A stretch of 64,000 nt of DNA from UBA3069 sp050633465. GTDB lineage: Bacteria; Pseudomonadota; Alphaproteobacteria; Rhodobacterales; Rhodobacteraceae. The stretch's first letter is position 1. Each line of letters opens with the position of its first letter. The notes under the pieces are model-generated. The model had not been told where the DNA came from. It did no database searches and worked only from the letters and a program-made list of their open reading frames with translations. Location: assembly GCA_050633465.1 (NCBI GenBank), contig JBOEGO010000015.1, positions 1 to 64,000 on the forward strand, written 5' to 3'. Below, one piece after another: positions 32,679 to 41,158 of this stretch. The translations under genes and the position numbers were made by a program.

Positions 32679-33725
32679 TCAGCTGTCGTAGTCAATCGCG
32701 TGACGTAGCTGTTTCTCGTATTCCAATGCCTTGCCCGTGCCAAGCGCCACACAGTTCAAACTTTCGTTGGCAATAGACACCGACAACCCCGTTTGCTCGC
32801 GCAGCGCCAGATCCAGATCACCCAGCAATGCACCGCCCCCCGTCAACATCACACCGCGATCGACAATATCGGCAGCCAGATCGGGCGGGGTGGCCTCCAG
32901 TGCGGTCATCACCGCCTCACAGATCTGCTGCACAGGCTCCGACAGGGCCTCGGCAACCTGCGCCTGGCTGATCTCTACCTGCTTGGGAACACCGTTCAAC
33001 AGATCGCGCCCGCGCACCTCCATGGTGGCGCCGCGCCCGTCGTCAGGCATCCGCGCCGTGCCAATGCTGGTCTTGATGCGCTCGGCAGTGGATTCACCGA
33101 CCAGCAGGTTCTGCTGGCGGCGCAGATAGTTGATGATCGCCTCGTCCATGCGGTCACCGCCCACACGCACCGAACGGGCGTAAACGATGTCGCCCAGTGA
33201 CAGCACAGCCACCTCGGTTGTGCCGCCGCCGATGTCGACAACCATGTTGCCGGTCGGATCGGTGATCGGCATCCCCGCACCAATCGCGGCCGCAATCGGC
33301 TCGGCAATCAATCCGGCACGCCGCGCACCCGCCGATAGAACCGACTGGCGAATAGCGCGTTTTTCAACGGGGGTGGCACCATGGGGCACACAGACAATGA
33401 TCTTGGGCTTGGAAAAGGTCGAGCGTTTGTGAACCTTGCGGATGAAATGCTTGATCATCTCCTCGGCAGTGTCGAAATCCGCAATCACCCCGTCACGCAT
33501 CGGGCGGATCGCCTGAATGCTGCCGGGCGTGCGCCCCAACATCAGCTTGGCATCCTCGCCGACAGCCAGCACTTTTTTCACACCATCCTTGATGTGATAG
33601 GCCACAACCGACGGCTCGGCCAATACAACGCCCTTGCCTTTGACATAAACCAGCGTGTTCGCCGTGCCCAAATCGATGGCCATATCAGACGAGAACAGAC
33701 CGGGCAGCTTGTCAAAGATCGACAT
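32679..33725 (-). CDS. mreB: Actin-like cell-shape protein MreB
   Basis: 348 aa. Actin-fold motifs are clear: phosphate 1 AIDLGTANTLVYVKGKG near residue 16, phosphate 2 VVDIGGGTTEVAVLSLGDIV near 160, and the adenosine motif LTGGGALLGDLD near 285. MreB filaments under the membrane direct elongasome movement. ATG 33725 is preferred (MSIFDKLPGLF); an upstream in-frame ATG at 33749 adds eight non-conserved residues. First gene of mreBCD-mrdA-rodA-ghrA. Confidence 0.96.
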   Translation of the reverse strand: MSIFDKLPGLFSSDMAIDLGTANTLVYVKGKGVVLAEPSVVAYHIKDGVKKVLAVGEDAKLMLGRTPGSIQAIRPMRDGVIADFDTAEEMIKHFIRKVHKRSTFSKPKIIVCVPHGATPVEKRAIRQSVLSAGARRAGLIAEPIAAAIGAGMPITDPTGNMVVDIGGGTTEVAVLSLGDIVYARSVRVGGDRMDEAIINYLRRQQNLLVGESTAERIKTSIGTARMPDDGRGATMEVRGRDLLNGVPKQVEISQAQVAEALSEPVQQICEAVMTALEATPPDLAADIVDRGVMLTGGGALLGDLDLALREQTGLSVSIANESLNCVALGTGKALEYEKQLRHAIDYDS

Positions 33726-34111
33726 ATCGTTGCGTTTCCTATGCAGCACGCCCCGCGTGCGATTGAAAAAATCGAATATTGCCCCGCGACTCTCTCAAGT
33801 GCAGGCAATGGCCCTTATAGGCCCGCCGCCCCGAATGCGAAAGGGGGCGGAGACGCGGAAATCAGCACCATTCCGCCGCATAACCCGCCGCGCAAAGCAA
33901 ACGGGGGCTGCCCGCCCCCTCGTCCGCGCCCCTCGGGCGCAGCCTCCCCCCGCATCACGTCCCGCCAAACACCAACACGGTTACACGCACAGGCGTCGCC
34001 CCGCGCGCCCCTGCCTTTCATTGTTCCGGAAATACCTCCCGCCGAAGGCATCCACCCCATCCCCGCAGACCAAGCCTTGCCGCCCCGCCCCGCCCCGCGT
34101 ATCACAACCCC
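33726..34111. other. 386-bp intergenic region between mreB and rlmJ
   Basis: Holds the divergent promoters of mreB and rlmJ. A copy of the dispersed repeat lies at 34016-34053. No convincing gene, RNA or strong promoter box was seen in the GC-rich remainder. Confidence 0.5.
34016..34053 (-). repeat. Copy of the dispersed intergenic repeat
   Basis: Read on the minus strand: GGATGCCTTCGGCGGGAGG followed by TATTTCCGGAACAATGAAA. It matches the copy at 51417-51453 in core and tail. Confidence 0.8.
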
Positions 34112-34897
34112 ATGCTGTCCTATCAACATATCTATCACGCCGGAAATCTGGCCGATGTGCAAAAACACGCGCTGCTGGCCAGCGCGATCCAATACATGAC
34201 GGCCAAGGACAAACCGCTGACCTATATCGAAACCCACGCAGGGCGCGGCGTCTACGATCTGTCATCCGAACCCGCCCTGAAAACCGGAGAGGCCGCAGCA
34301 GGCATCACCATGGCCGAAACCGCCAACTGGTTCACCCCCGATCACCCATATGCCCGCGCCCTCGGCGCCACGCGCAGAACCTACGGCGCAACCGCATACC
34401 CCGGCTCGCCCCTTGTGGCGGCCAACCTGCTGCGCGACAGCGACCAGATGGTCCTGTCCGAACTGCACCCGCAGGAACATCAGGGCCTGCTCAACGCCAT
34501 GTCGCCATACCCGGCGCGGATTTTCCAACAGGACGGGTTTGAAATGGCACAGGCACAATGCCCGCCCACCCCGCGCCGCGGGCTGATGCTGATCGACCCG
34601 TCCTATGAAATCAAAACCGATTACGACCTGATCCCCGGCCAAATCGCCAAACTGCACCGCAAATGGAACGTCGGCGTGATCATGCTGTGGTATCCGGTGC
34701 TGACCAGCGGCGCGCATCACCCCATGGTTTTTGCCCTGAAACAACAAAACCTGCCCAAACTGATGATCCACGAGGTCAAATTCCCCCCCGCCCGCAAGGG
34801 CCACGGCATGATCGGGTCGGGCATGGCGATCATCAACACCCCCTACGGCCTGTCCGATGAAACCGCCCGCCTGACGGCCCTGTTCAAAACGCTGTAA
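34112..34897 (+). CDS. rlmJ: 23S rRNA (adenine-N6)-methyltransferase RlmJ
   Basis: 261 aa, RlmJ (YhiR) family, which methylates A2030 (E. coli numbering) of 23S rRNA. The N terminus is diagnostic: MLSYQHIYHAGNLADVQKH, followed by the SAM-binding segment YIETHAGRGVYDL. The catalytic LIDPSYEIKTDY motif (family form DPPYE) is near residue 168. The first codon fits the family length. It appears to be transcribed alone. Confidence 0.95.
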   Translation: MLSYQHIYHAGNLADVQKHALLASAIQYMTAKDKPLTYIETHAGRGVYDLSSEPALKTGEAAAGITMAETANWFTPDHPYARALGATRRTYGATAYPGSPLVAANLLRDSDQMVLSELHPQEHQGLLNAMSPYPARIFQQDGFEMAQAQCPPTPRRGLMLIDPSYEIKTDYDLIPGQIAKLHRKWNVGVIMLWYPVLTSGAHHPMVFALKQQNLPKLMIHEVKFPPARKGHGMIGSGMAIINTPYGLSDETARLTALFKTL

Positions 34898-34977
34898 ACA
34901 CCCCCCCTTGAACATCCCGCAGCAAAGTTCCATGCTAGGGGCATCGCAGCAGCGGAATATTTTTCCCGGGGCGGACC

Positions 34978-36240
34978 ATGAAACCCAAAATCCTGACCAC
35001 ATTGACCGGCTACAGCCGGACCGATTTCACATCTGATGCCCTCGCGGGCGTGACCGTCGCGATGGTGGCGCTGCCGCTGTCGCTGGCCATCGCCATCGCA
35101 TCCGGCGCACCGCCCGCCACGGGGCTGGTCACAGCGATCATTGGCGGGTTTCTGGTGTCGCTCCTGGGGGGCAGCCGCGTGCAGATCGGCGGCCCGACAG
35201 GGGCGTTTATCGTTGTGGTCTATGGCATCGTGCAATCCTACGGGATGGACGGGCTGGTGCTGGCCACCGCCATGGCGGGGGTGATCCTGCTGCTGGCAGC
35301 GGTCCTGCGCGCCGGATCACTGGTGGCCTATGTGCCCGAACCAGTGATTAACGGCTTTACCATCGGTATCGCGGGCATCATCGCCATCAGCCAACTGGCC
35401 GATCTGGCGGGGGTGCAACTGGGCGATACCTCGGCCGAACTGTTCCACAAACTCCCGGCGCTGTGGCAGGCACGCCATGGCGTAAACCCCACCGCGCTTG
35501 GCATCGGGGTGCTGACCATGATCGCCATCACGCTGCTGCGACGCGCCCTGCCGCGATTTCCGGGGTTGATCATTGCCGTCGGGCTTGCCTCTGCCGTGGT
35601 GGCGCTGTTTGACCTGCCGGTCGATACCATCGCCAAACGCTTTGGCGACCTGCCCGCAACCCTGCCCGTTCCGCACCTGCCGCAAATCACCTATGCCCGT
35701 ATGGTTGAACTGCTGCCCGCCGCGCTGACCATCGCGTTTCTGGCAGGGGTGGAATCGCTGCTGTCCGCCACCGTGGCCGACCGCATGACGGGCCACCACC
35801 ACCGCCCCAATGCCGAGGTGCTGGCCCAAGGCGCGGCCAATATCGGCTCGGCCCTGTTTGGCGGGTTGCCGGTGACAGGGGCCATCGCCCGCACCGCCAC
35901 CAATATCCGCGCAGGCGGACGCACCCCCGTGGCGGGGCTGGTCCATGCGCTGACCATCCTTGGGGTCATGTGGCTGGCCGCGCCGCTGGCCGGATACCTC
36001 GCCATGCCCGCACTGGCCGGCCTGCTGATCCTGACGGCATGGAACATGAGCGAACCACAGAAATGGCGGGGCTATATGTCAGGCCCGCGCAGCGATACCG
36101 GGCTGCTGCTGATCACCATGGCGCTGACCGTCGCCGTGGACCTGACCGTGGCCATAGGTGTGGGCGTGGTGCTGGGCCTAGCCCTGCGCCTGCGGGCTGG
36201 CAAAACCGACCCGGAGGATTTCACCCCGAGGGACCGCTAG
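34978..36240 (+). CDS. SulP-family inorganic anion transporter without STAS domain
   Basis: 420 aa, ten or more membrane helices. SulP signatures: DALAGVTVAMVALPLSLAIA near residue 20, GGSRVQIGGPTGAFIVVVYG near 60, and the VESLLSATVADRMTG segment near 260, then ALFGGLPVTGAIARTATNI. The protein stops right after the last helices and lacks the usual cytoplasmic STAS domain, as do other short bacterial SulP members. Substrate (sulfate, bicarbonate or other anion) cannot be told from sequence. Confidence 0.9.
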   Translation: MKPKILTTLTGYSRTDFTSDALAGVTVAMVALPLSLAIAIASGAPPATGLVTAIIGGFLVSLLGGSRVQIGGPTGAFIVVVYGIVQSYGMDGLVLATAMAGVILLLAAVLRAGSLVAYVPEPVINGFTIGIAGIIAISQLADLAGVQLGDTSAELFHKLPALWQARHGVNPTALGIGVLTMIAITLLRRALPRFPGLIIAVGLASAVVALFDLPVDTIAKRFGDLPATLPVPHLPQITYARMVELLPAALTIAFLAGVESLLSATVADRMTGHHHRPNAEVLAQGAANIGSALFGGLPVTGAIARTATNIRAGGRTPVAGLVHALTILGVMWLAAPLAGYLAMPALAGLLILTAWNMSEPQKWRGYMSGPRSDTGLLLITMALTVAVDLTVAIGVGVVLGLALRLRAGKTDPEDFTPRDR

Positions 36241-36311
36241 CCCGCGCATGGCCCCGCGCATGATCCACGCAGAACGTGACAGACTTCACAGGTGCCACGA
36301 CCACAGCCCGA

Positions 36312-36914
36312 TCAGGTATCACACCTGCCTTCGCCGCGCTGAAAATCAGTCAGAATTCCGGGATAGGTGTCGATATAACCCGCCGGGTCCGGTGCCTCTG
36401 TCCCGTTTGCGCGATAGCTGCGCTGATCCGCTATGCGCTGCACACCGGCGTCGCGCAGCACCCCGTATTGCAGGCAAAGCGACCGGATATGCCCCAACAG
36501 GATAATTTCCTGTCGCTGATAGGGCGGAATGGCAAAGGCACCCGTGGTCAACCTGTCGCGATTGCCGGATTGCGGGTCGCTGTAAAACATCTCGACCCCC
36601 TTTAAGTCATGCGGCGACGGGTTGGATACGTAAACCTGCGACCGCTTGATCGACCCCTGCGTGGTGAAAACAATCTCTAATGTTGCCGCGTCTGGGATGG
36701 CCCCGACCAGTGCGCGGGTGTTCCTTTCGGTGCCGCCGGTGTTGTTCCCTATCCCCTCCAGTGCCACCTCGGATCTGGCAGAGCTGTCCGCAATGTCATC
36801 CAGATAGCGCGACACCGTGCCCGGATTGACAAGGGCATAGACCGCCAGCAGCAGCGCAAGAATTGTCGCCAGATCGGCAGTGGCCGCAACGGCTGTGCGA
36901 AACCTGTTGAACAT
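36312..36914 (-). CDS. Membrane-anchored protein of unknown function
   Basis: 200 aa. A hydrophobic helix at about 14-30 follows a short basic N terminus, so the rest is likely outside the cytoplasm or tethered to the membrane. The remainder has a beta-rich segment (TLEIVFTTQGSIKRSQVYVS, then SPHDLKGVEMFYSD) and a Cys-containing C terminus. I do not recognise the family. The leuA terminator lies between it and leuA, so it has its own promoter. Confidence 0.65.
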   Translation of the reverse strand: MFNRFRTAVAATADLATILALLLAVYALVNPGTVSRYLDDIADSSARSEVALEGIGNNTGGTERNTRALVGAIPDAATLEIVFTTQGSIKRSQVYVSNPSPHDLKGVEMFYSDPQSGNRDRLTTGAFAIPPYQRQEIILLGHIRSLCLQYGVLRDAGVQRIADQRSYRANGTEAPDPAGYIDTYPGILTDFQRGEGRCDT

Positions 36915-36956
36915 GGCTGACCCTTGAAAAATGCAGCTTGAAACCGTGTTGCTGTG

Positions 36957-36986
36957 AAAAAAGGGGCAAATCCATGGATTTGCCCC
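36957..36986 (-). terminator. Rho-independent terminator of leuA
   Basis: A perfect palindrome with 12-bp arms (GGGGCAAATCCA and its complement, 36963-36986) is followed on the minus strand by six T residues. It lies 75 nt after the leuA stop. Confidence 0.85.
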
Positions 36987-37061
36987 CCCGTTTTATACGA
37001 TTCATACGATTTGTGGTCTGTTTCTACCTGTTTCTGGCAGGCTTGGCAGTGGCAGACCGGA

Positions 37062-38636
37062 TCACACTGAATCCTTGTAACTCACCTCGCGGCGGTCCGC
37101 GCCGGGGGCGGATTTTTCGCGCCGCACCAGCAGCCGGTTCAGCGCATGAACATAGGCCTTGACCGAGGCCACAACCGTATCCGTATCCGCCGATTGGCCG
37201 GTGACGATGCGGCCCTCTTCCTCCATGCGCACCGATACCGTGGCCTGCGCGTCGGTGCCTTCGGTCACGGCGTTGACCTGATACAATTGCAGGCGGGCAG
37301 AATGACTGAACAATGCCTTGATCGCGTTGAAACTGGCATCGACAGGCCCGTCGCCCGTGGCGGTGGTGCTGTGGTCTTTGCCGTCAATTTCCAGCGTCAA
37401 ATCAGCGGTTTGCGGGCCTTCGGTGCCGCAAATGACGCGCAGGGATTTGACCTTGATCCGGTTGATTTCGGGGTCTTCGCTGACGCCCATCAATGCCACC
37501 AGATCGTCGTCATATACCTCTTTCTTGCGGTCGGCCAATTCCTTGAACCGCACGAAAACATCCATCAACTGGTTGTCTGACAGTTCAAACCCCAGCTCTT
37601 TCATCTTCGACCGCAGCGCCGCACGACCCGAATGTTTGCCCATGGCAATATTGGCCGCGTGCAAGCCGATATCCTCGGGTTTCATGATTTCGAATGTTTC
37701 GACATTTTTCAGCACGCCATCCTGATGGATACCGCTTTCATGCAGGAACGCATTCTTGCCCACAATCGCCTTGTTGAACTGCACAGGAAAGCCCGAAACA
37801 GTGGCAACACGGCGCGACAGATGCATGATTTTGCTGGTGTCGATGCCGGTGTTATAGGGCATGATATCGTTGCGCACGCGCAGCGCCATCACCACCTCTT
37901 CCAATGCGGTATTGCCTGCGCGCTCACCTAACCCGTTGATTGTGCATTCAATTTGGCGTGCGCCTGCCTCGACCGCGGCCAGCGAATTGGCCGTGGCCAT
38001 GCCCAGGTCATTGTGGCAATGGGTGGCGAAAATCACCTCGTCCGCACCGGGCACCCGCTCGATAATCATGCGGATCAAATCGGCGCTTTCGCGCGGCGCG
38101 GTGTAACCCACCGTATCGGGAATGTTGATCGTGGTGGCACCTGCCTTGATCGCAATTTCGATCACGCGGCACAGGTAATCATGCTCGGTGCGCGTGGCAT
38201 CCATCGGCGACCATTGCACATCTTCGCACAGGTTGCGGGCGTGGGTGACGGTGTCGTGGATGCGCTCGGCCATTTCATCCATGGTCAGGTTCGGAATGGC
38301 GCGGTGCAGGGGGGATGTGCCAATAAACGTGTGAATACGGGGCTTTGCGGCGTTTTTTACCGCCTCGAATGCGCGGTCGATATCTTTGAAATTGGCGCGT
38401 GCCAGCCCGCAGATGGTCGAATTTTTCGACCGCTGCGCGATCTCTGATACCGCCTTGAAATCGCCCTCGGATGCGATGGGGAAACCGGCCTCGATGATAT
38501 CGACGCCCATGTCATCCAACAGTTCGGCAATTTCCAGTTTTTCGGCGTGGGTCATGGTTGCGCCGGGGCTTTGCTCGCCATCGCGCAGCGTCGTGTCAAA
38601 GATCAAGACGCGGTCTTGTTTGGCTATATCTGTCAT
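37062..38636 (-). CDS. leuA: 2-isopropylmalate synthase
   Basis: 524 aa, long-form LeuA of the first committed step of leucine synthesis (acetyl-CoA plus 2-oxoisovalerate). The catalytic domain begins with RVLIFDTTLRDGEQSPGATM near residue 10, then HCHNDLGMATANSLAAVEAG and the GNTALEEVVMAL segment. HESGIHQDG marks the subdomain. The C-terminal 130 residues are the LeuA regulatory (leucine feedback) domain. It is preceded by a leucine-rich leader peptide and hairpin, and has its own terminator. Confidence 0.96.
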   Translation of the reverse strand: MTDIAKQDRVLIFDTTLRDGEQSPGATMTHAEKLEIAELLDDMGVDIIEAGFPIASEGDFKAVSEIAQRSKNSTICGLARANFKDIDRAFEAVKNAAKPRIHTFIGTSPLHRAIPNLTMDEMAERIHDTVTHARNLCEDVQWSPMDATRTEHDYLCRVIEIAIKAGATTINIPDTVGYTAPRESADLIRMIIERVPGADEVIFATHCHNDLGMATANSLAAVEAGARQIECTINGLGERAGNTALEEVVMALRVRNDIMPYNTGIDTSKIMHLSRRVATVSGFPVQFNKAIVGKNAFLHESGIHQDGVLKNVETFEIMKPEDIGLHAANIAMGKHSGRAALRSKMKELGFELSDNQLMDVFVRFKELADRKKEVYDDDLVALMGVSEDPEINRIKVKSLRVICGTEGPQTADLTLEIDGKDHSTTATGDGPVDASFNAIKALFSHSARLQLYQVNAVTEGTDAQATVSVRMEEEGRIVTGQSADTDTVVASVKAYVHALNRLLVRREKSAPGADRREVSYKDSV

Positions 38637-38694
38637 GTCGGTTCTCTTTAATATGTCTGCTATTTCAGGGGCTTGGGGCGCGAAATCTGCACAT

Positions 38695-38731
38695 CCTCTG
38701 AGCGGTCGCGCCGGCCCGGCACGCTCAGAGG
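38695..38731 (-). promoter_or_regulatory. Attenuator hairpin of leuA
   Basis: Perfect 10-bp arms CCTCTGAGCG and CGCTCAGAGG, 17-nt GC-rich loop, directly after the Leu codons of the leader. No U-tract follows, so it may be a pause or antiterminator element; I could not find the matching terminator by eye. Confidence 0.6.
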
Positions 38732-38811
38732 CGGCTTAGCAGTAGCAGGGCAGCAGGCAGCGACGCGCCAAGGCGCGGTGCAAGCGTGATGATATGCCCA
38801 ATCCGTTTCAT
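38725..38811 (-). CDS. leuA leader peptide (28 aa, Leu-rich)
   Basis: A 28-codon frame 88 nt upstream of leuA: it begins MKRIGHIITLAPRLGASL and ends PAALLLLSRL, with the four Leu codons CTG CTA CTG CTA in a row just before the end. Its TGA lies inside one arm of the hairpin at 38695-38731. This is the layout of a leucine attenuator, where ribosome stalling on Leu codons controls folding of the downstream RNA. The RBS is weak. Confidence 0.75.
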   Translation of the reverse strand: MKRIGHIITLAPRLGASLPAALLLLSRL

Positions 38812-38894
38812 AGGGGCGAATATACATCCCGCGCATGAAATGAAAAGCAGGAATTTCGGTTGATCGCGCAGGCCGCCCCGCTAACTGTCAGCCC

Positions 38895-39560
38895 ATGGAT
38901 AATGCTTTGATCATAGGGGCATCCGGCGGGATCGGCGCGGCCATGGTTGCCGAATTGTCAGCGCGGGGCGTGGCCGTGACAGGTTTGTCGCGCAGCCGGG
39001 ATGGTTTGGATATCACGCAAGAGTCAAGCGTCAGCGCCGCCCTGGGCGCGTTGCGCGGCCCGTTTGATCTGATCCTCAACGCAACGGGTGCGCTGCACGG
39101 CGCGGGCCATCTGCCCGAGAAGTCATTGAAATCATTGACGCCCGACGCCATGGCCGCGCAATTCGCAGTCAATTGTATCGGCCCCGCATTGGTGTTGAAA
39201 CACAGCACCCGCCTGATGCCCCGCAACCGCCGCGCGGTGTTTGCGGCACTGTCGGCGCGGGTCGGGTCCATTGGCGATAACGCGTTGGGTGGCTGGTATT
39301 CCTACCGCGCATCCAAGGCCGCGCTGAACCAGATCATCCACAGCGGCGCGGTGGAACTGGCACGCAGCCACCGTCACGCCATTTGTGTCGCACTGCACCC
39401 CGGCACGGTGGCGACCGAATTCACCGCCGATTATGCGCAGCGACACCAAACCGTGACCCCGGCGCAATCTGTCCGCAATCTTTTACCGGTGATAGAGCGC
39501 CTTACCCCATTGGAAACAGGTGGTTTTTTCGATTGGCGCGGCGACGTTGTGCCATGGTGA
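38895..39560 (+). CDS. Short-chain dehydrogenase/reductase (C-factor-like)
   Basis: 221 aa SDR. Cofactor motif GASGGIGA at 8-15, the LNATGALHG segment, and the catalytic YxxxK in YSYRASK near residue 137, with FAALSAR before it. The short length and LHPGTVATEFTADY after the active site match the CsgA/C-factor-like subgroup. Substrate unknown. It is divergent from the leuA leader and convergent with the MORN gene, with only 20 nt between the stops. Confidence 0.88.
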   Translation: MDNALIIGASGGIGAAMVAELSARGVAVTGLSRSRDGLDITQESSVSAALGALRGPFDLILNATGALHGAGHLPEKSLKSLTPDAMAAQFAVNCIGPALVLKHSTRLMPRNRRAVFAALSARVGSIGDNALGGWYSYRASKAALNQIIHSGAVELARSHRHAICVALHPGTVATEFTADYAQRHQTVTPAQSVRNLLPVIERLTPLETGGFFDWRGDVVPW

Positions 39561-39580
39561 CAGCTGCGCCGCTGCCCCTG

Positions 39581-41008
39581 TCAATCCTGTGAGGCGGCGG
39601 ATAATTCACCATTGTTCCAGTCGCCAGTGGCCTGTTCACCCGTGGAATACCGCATGGTGCCGGTGCCTTGGCGCTTGCCGGATTTGAACATGCCCTCGTA
39701 AACGTCGCCATTGGCATAGGTCGCGGTGCCCTGACCGGAAAATTCACCCGCCAGCCAGGCGCCCTCGTATTTGAAGCCCTTGGGGTCGGTGATGGTGCCT
39801 GTGCCCTCGCGTTGGCCACGCGCGAATGCGCCCTCGTATACGGTGCCATCGGGATATGTGGCGCGGCCCTGACCGTGGCGCTGCCCGTCCTGCCATTCGC
39901 CCTCGTAACGGTAACCATCGGCATAGGTCATCACGCCCTGACCGTGGTTCTTGGCGTTCTTGAACCCGCCCTCGTATACCAGCCCGTTGGGATAGGTGGC
40001 GCGGCCCTGTCCCTCGATCACACCCTGGCGCCAGTCGCCATCATAGGTCGAGCCGTCAGGATAGGTGATCTTGCCCTTGCCATGGGTCAGGTCATTGGCG
40101 AATGCGCCCTCGTAGATAGAGCCATCAGGATAGGTAACGCGGCCTGTGCCCTCGATCTTGCCCGCGGCCCACTGGCCCTCGTAGAGGTAACCGTCGGCCC
40201 CCGTGAACGACCCGGTGCCGTGGCGCTGGTCATCCTTGAACTGGCCGCGATAAATGTCGCCATTTGAATAGGTTACGGTGCCGGTGCCCTCACGGCGGCC
40301 ATTGGCCAGCGTGCCCTCGTATATATCGCCATTGGGCTGGGTCAGGGTGCCGGTGCCGTTGATCTGGTTGGCCTTCCACAGGCCTTCGTATACCAGCCCG
40401 TCGGGCATGGTCAGCTTGCCTTGCCCCTCGCGGGCACCGTTCTGGATCTGGCCGTCATAGACCGCGCCATCGGGATAGGTGATCTTGCCCAGACCTTCCT
40501 TGACGCCATTGACCCAATCGCCGTCATAGACATAGCCGCCGGGCGATTGCATGACGCCGCGCCCGTGGTGCATTGCGTTGCGAAACCCGCCCTCGTAGCG
40601 GACACCATTGGCATATACCGCAACGCCTGTGCCGGTGATCTTGCCATCCACCCAGTCGCCCTCGTATGTGCCGCCATCGACGAATACGATCTTGCCCGGA
40701 CCTTCGGGTTTGCCCTTGGCGAATTGCCCCTCATAGACCGACCCGTTGGGGAAACGCGCAACGCCACGCCCGCGAATTTCGCCATCCACCCAGTCGCCGG
40801 TATATTCATAGCCGTTGGGCAGGCGATAGGTGCCGGTGCCATGCTGCAACCCGTCCTTGAACGTGCCCTCGTATAGCCCGCCGTCTTCGTATTCCTTGGT
40901 CTGGGTGCCGCTTTGCGCCAGCACGGGGGCGGCGGTGATCAGCATGCCGGCCATCAGCCCCGCGCTTAGGCCCGCGCTCAGGAATGTCGTGATCTGTCGC
41001 TTGCTCAT
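39581..41008 (-). CDS. Exported MORN-repeat protein
   Basis: 475 aa. A signal peptide (about 1-31, ending APVLAQS) is followed by 18 to 19 MORN repeats of 23 residues that fill the protein: YEG(D/T/A/G)(F/W), then GxGxxxxPDG or GTGTxTYPNG. The repeats form a long beta hairpin ladder. MORN proteins bind membranes or act as scaffolds; an exported one may sit on the envelope. No other domain is fused. The repeats differ enough in DNA that the tract looks old rather than freshly expanded. Confidence 0.92.
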   Translation of the reverse strand: MSKRQITTFLSAGLSAGLMAGMLITAAPVLAQSGTQTKEYEDGGLYEGTFKDGLQHGTGTYRLPNGYEYTGDWVDGEIRGRGVARFPNGSVYEGQFAKGKPEGPGKIVFVDGGTYEGDWVDGKITGTGVAVYANGVRYEGGFRNAMHHGRGVMQSPGGYVYDGDWVNGVKEGLGKITYPDGAVYDGQIQNGAREGQGKLTMPDGLVYEGLWKANQINGTGTLTQPNGDIYEGTLANGRREGTGTVTYSNGDIYRGQFKDDQRHGTGSFTGADGYLYEGQWAAGKIEGTGRVTYPDGSIYEGAFANDLTHGKGKITYPDGSTYDGDWRQGVIEGQGRATYPNGLVYEGGFKNAKNHGQGVMTYADGYRYEGEWQDGQRHGQGRATYPDGTVYEGAFARGQREGTGTITDPKGFKYEGAWLAGEFSGQGTATYANGDVYEGMFKSGKRQGTGTMRYSTGEQATGDWNNGELSAASQD

Positions 41009-41158
41009 TTTGGCCTCTGCTCCCTGCGTTCCGGCGCGCTATGCGCTGCGGGAAATCTAGTGGACCCCATGCCACGGGGCAACGCCTTTTGCCAATTCAC
41101 CTTTTCACCACGCGGTGATCTGCTAAATCAGGGCATGACACCAGCCGGAGAATGCCCA

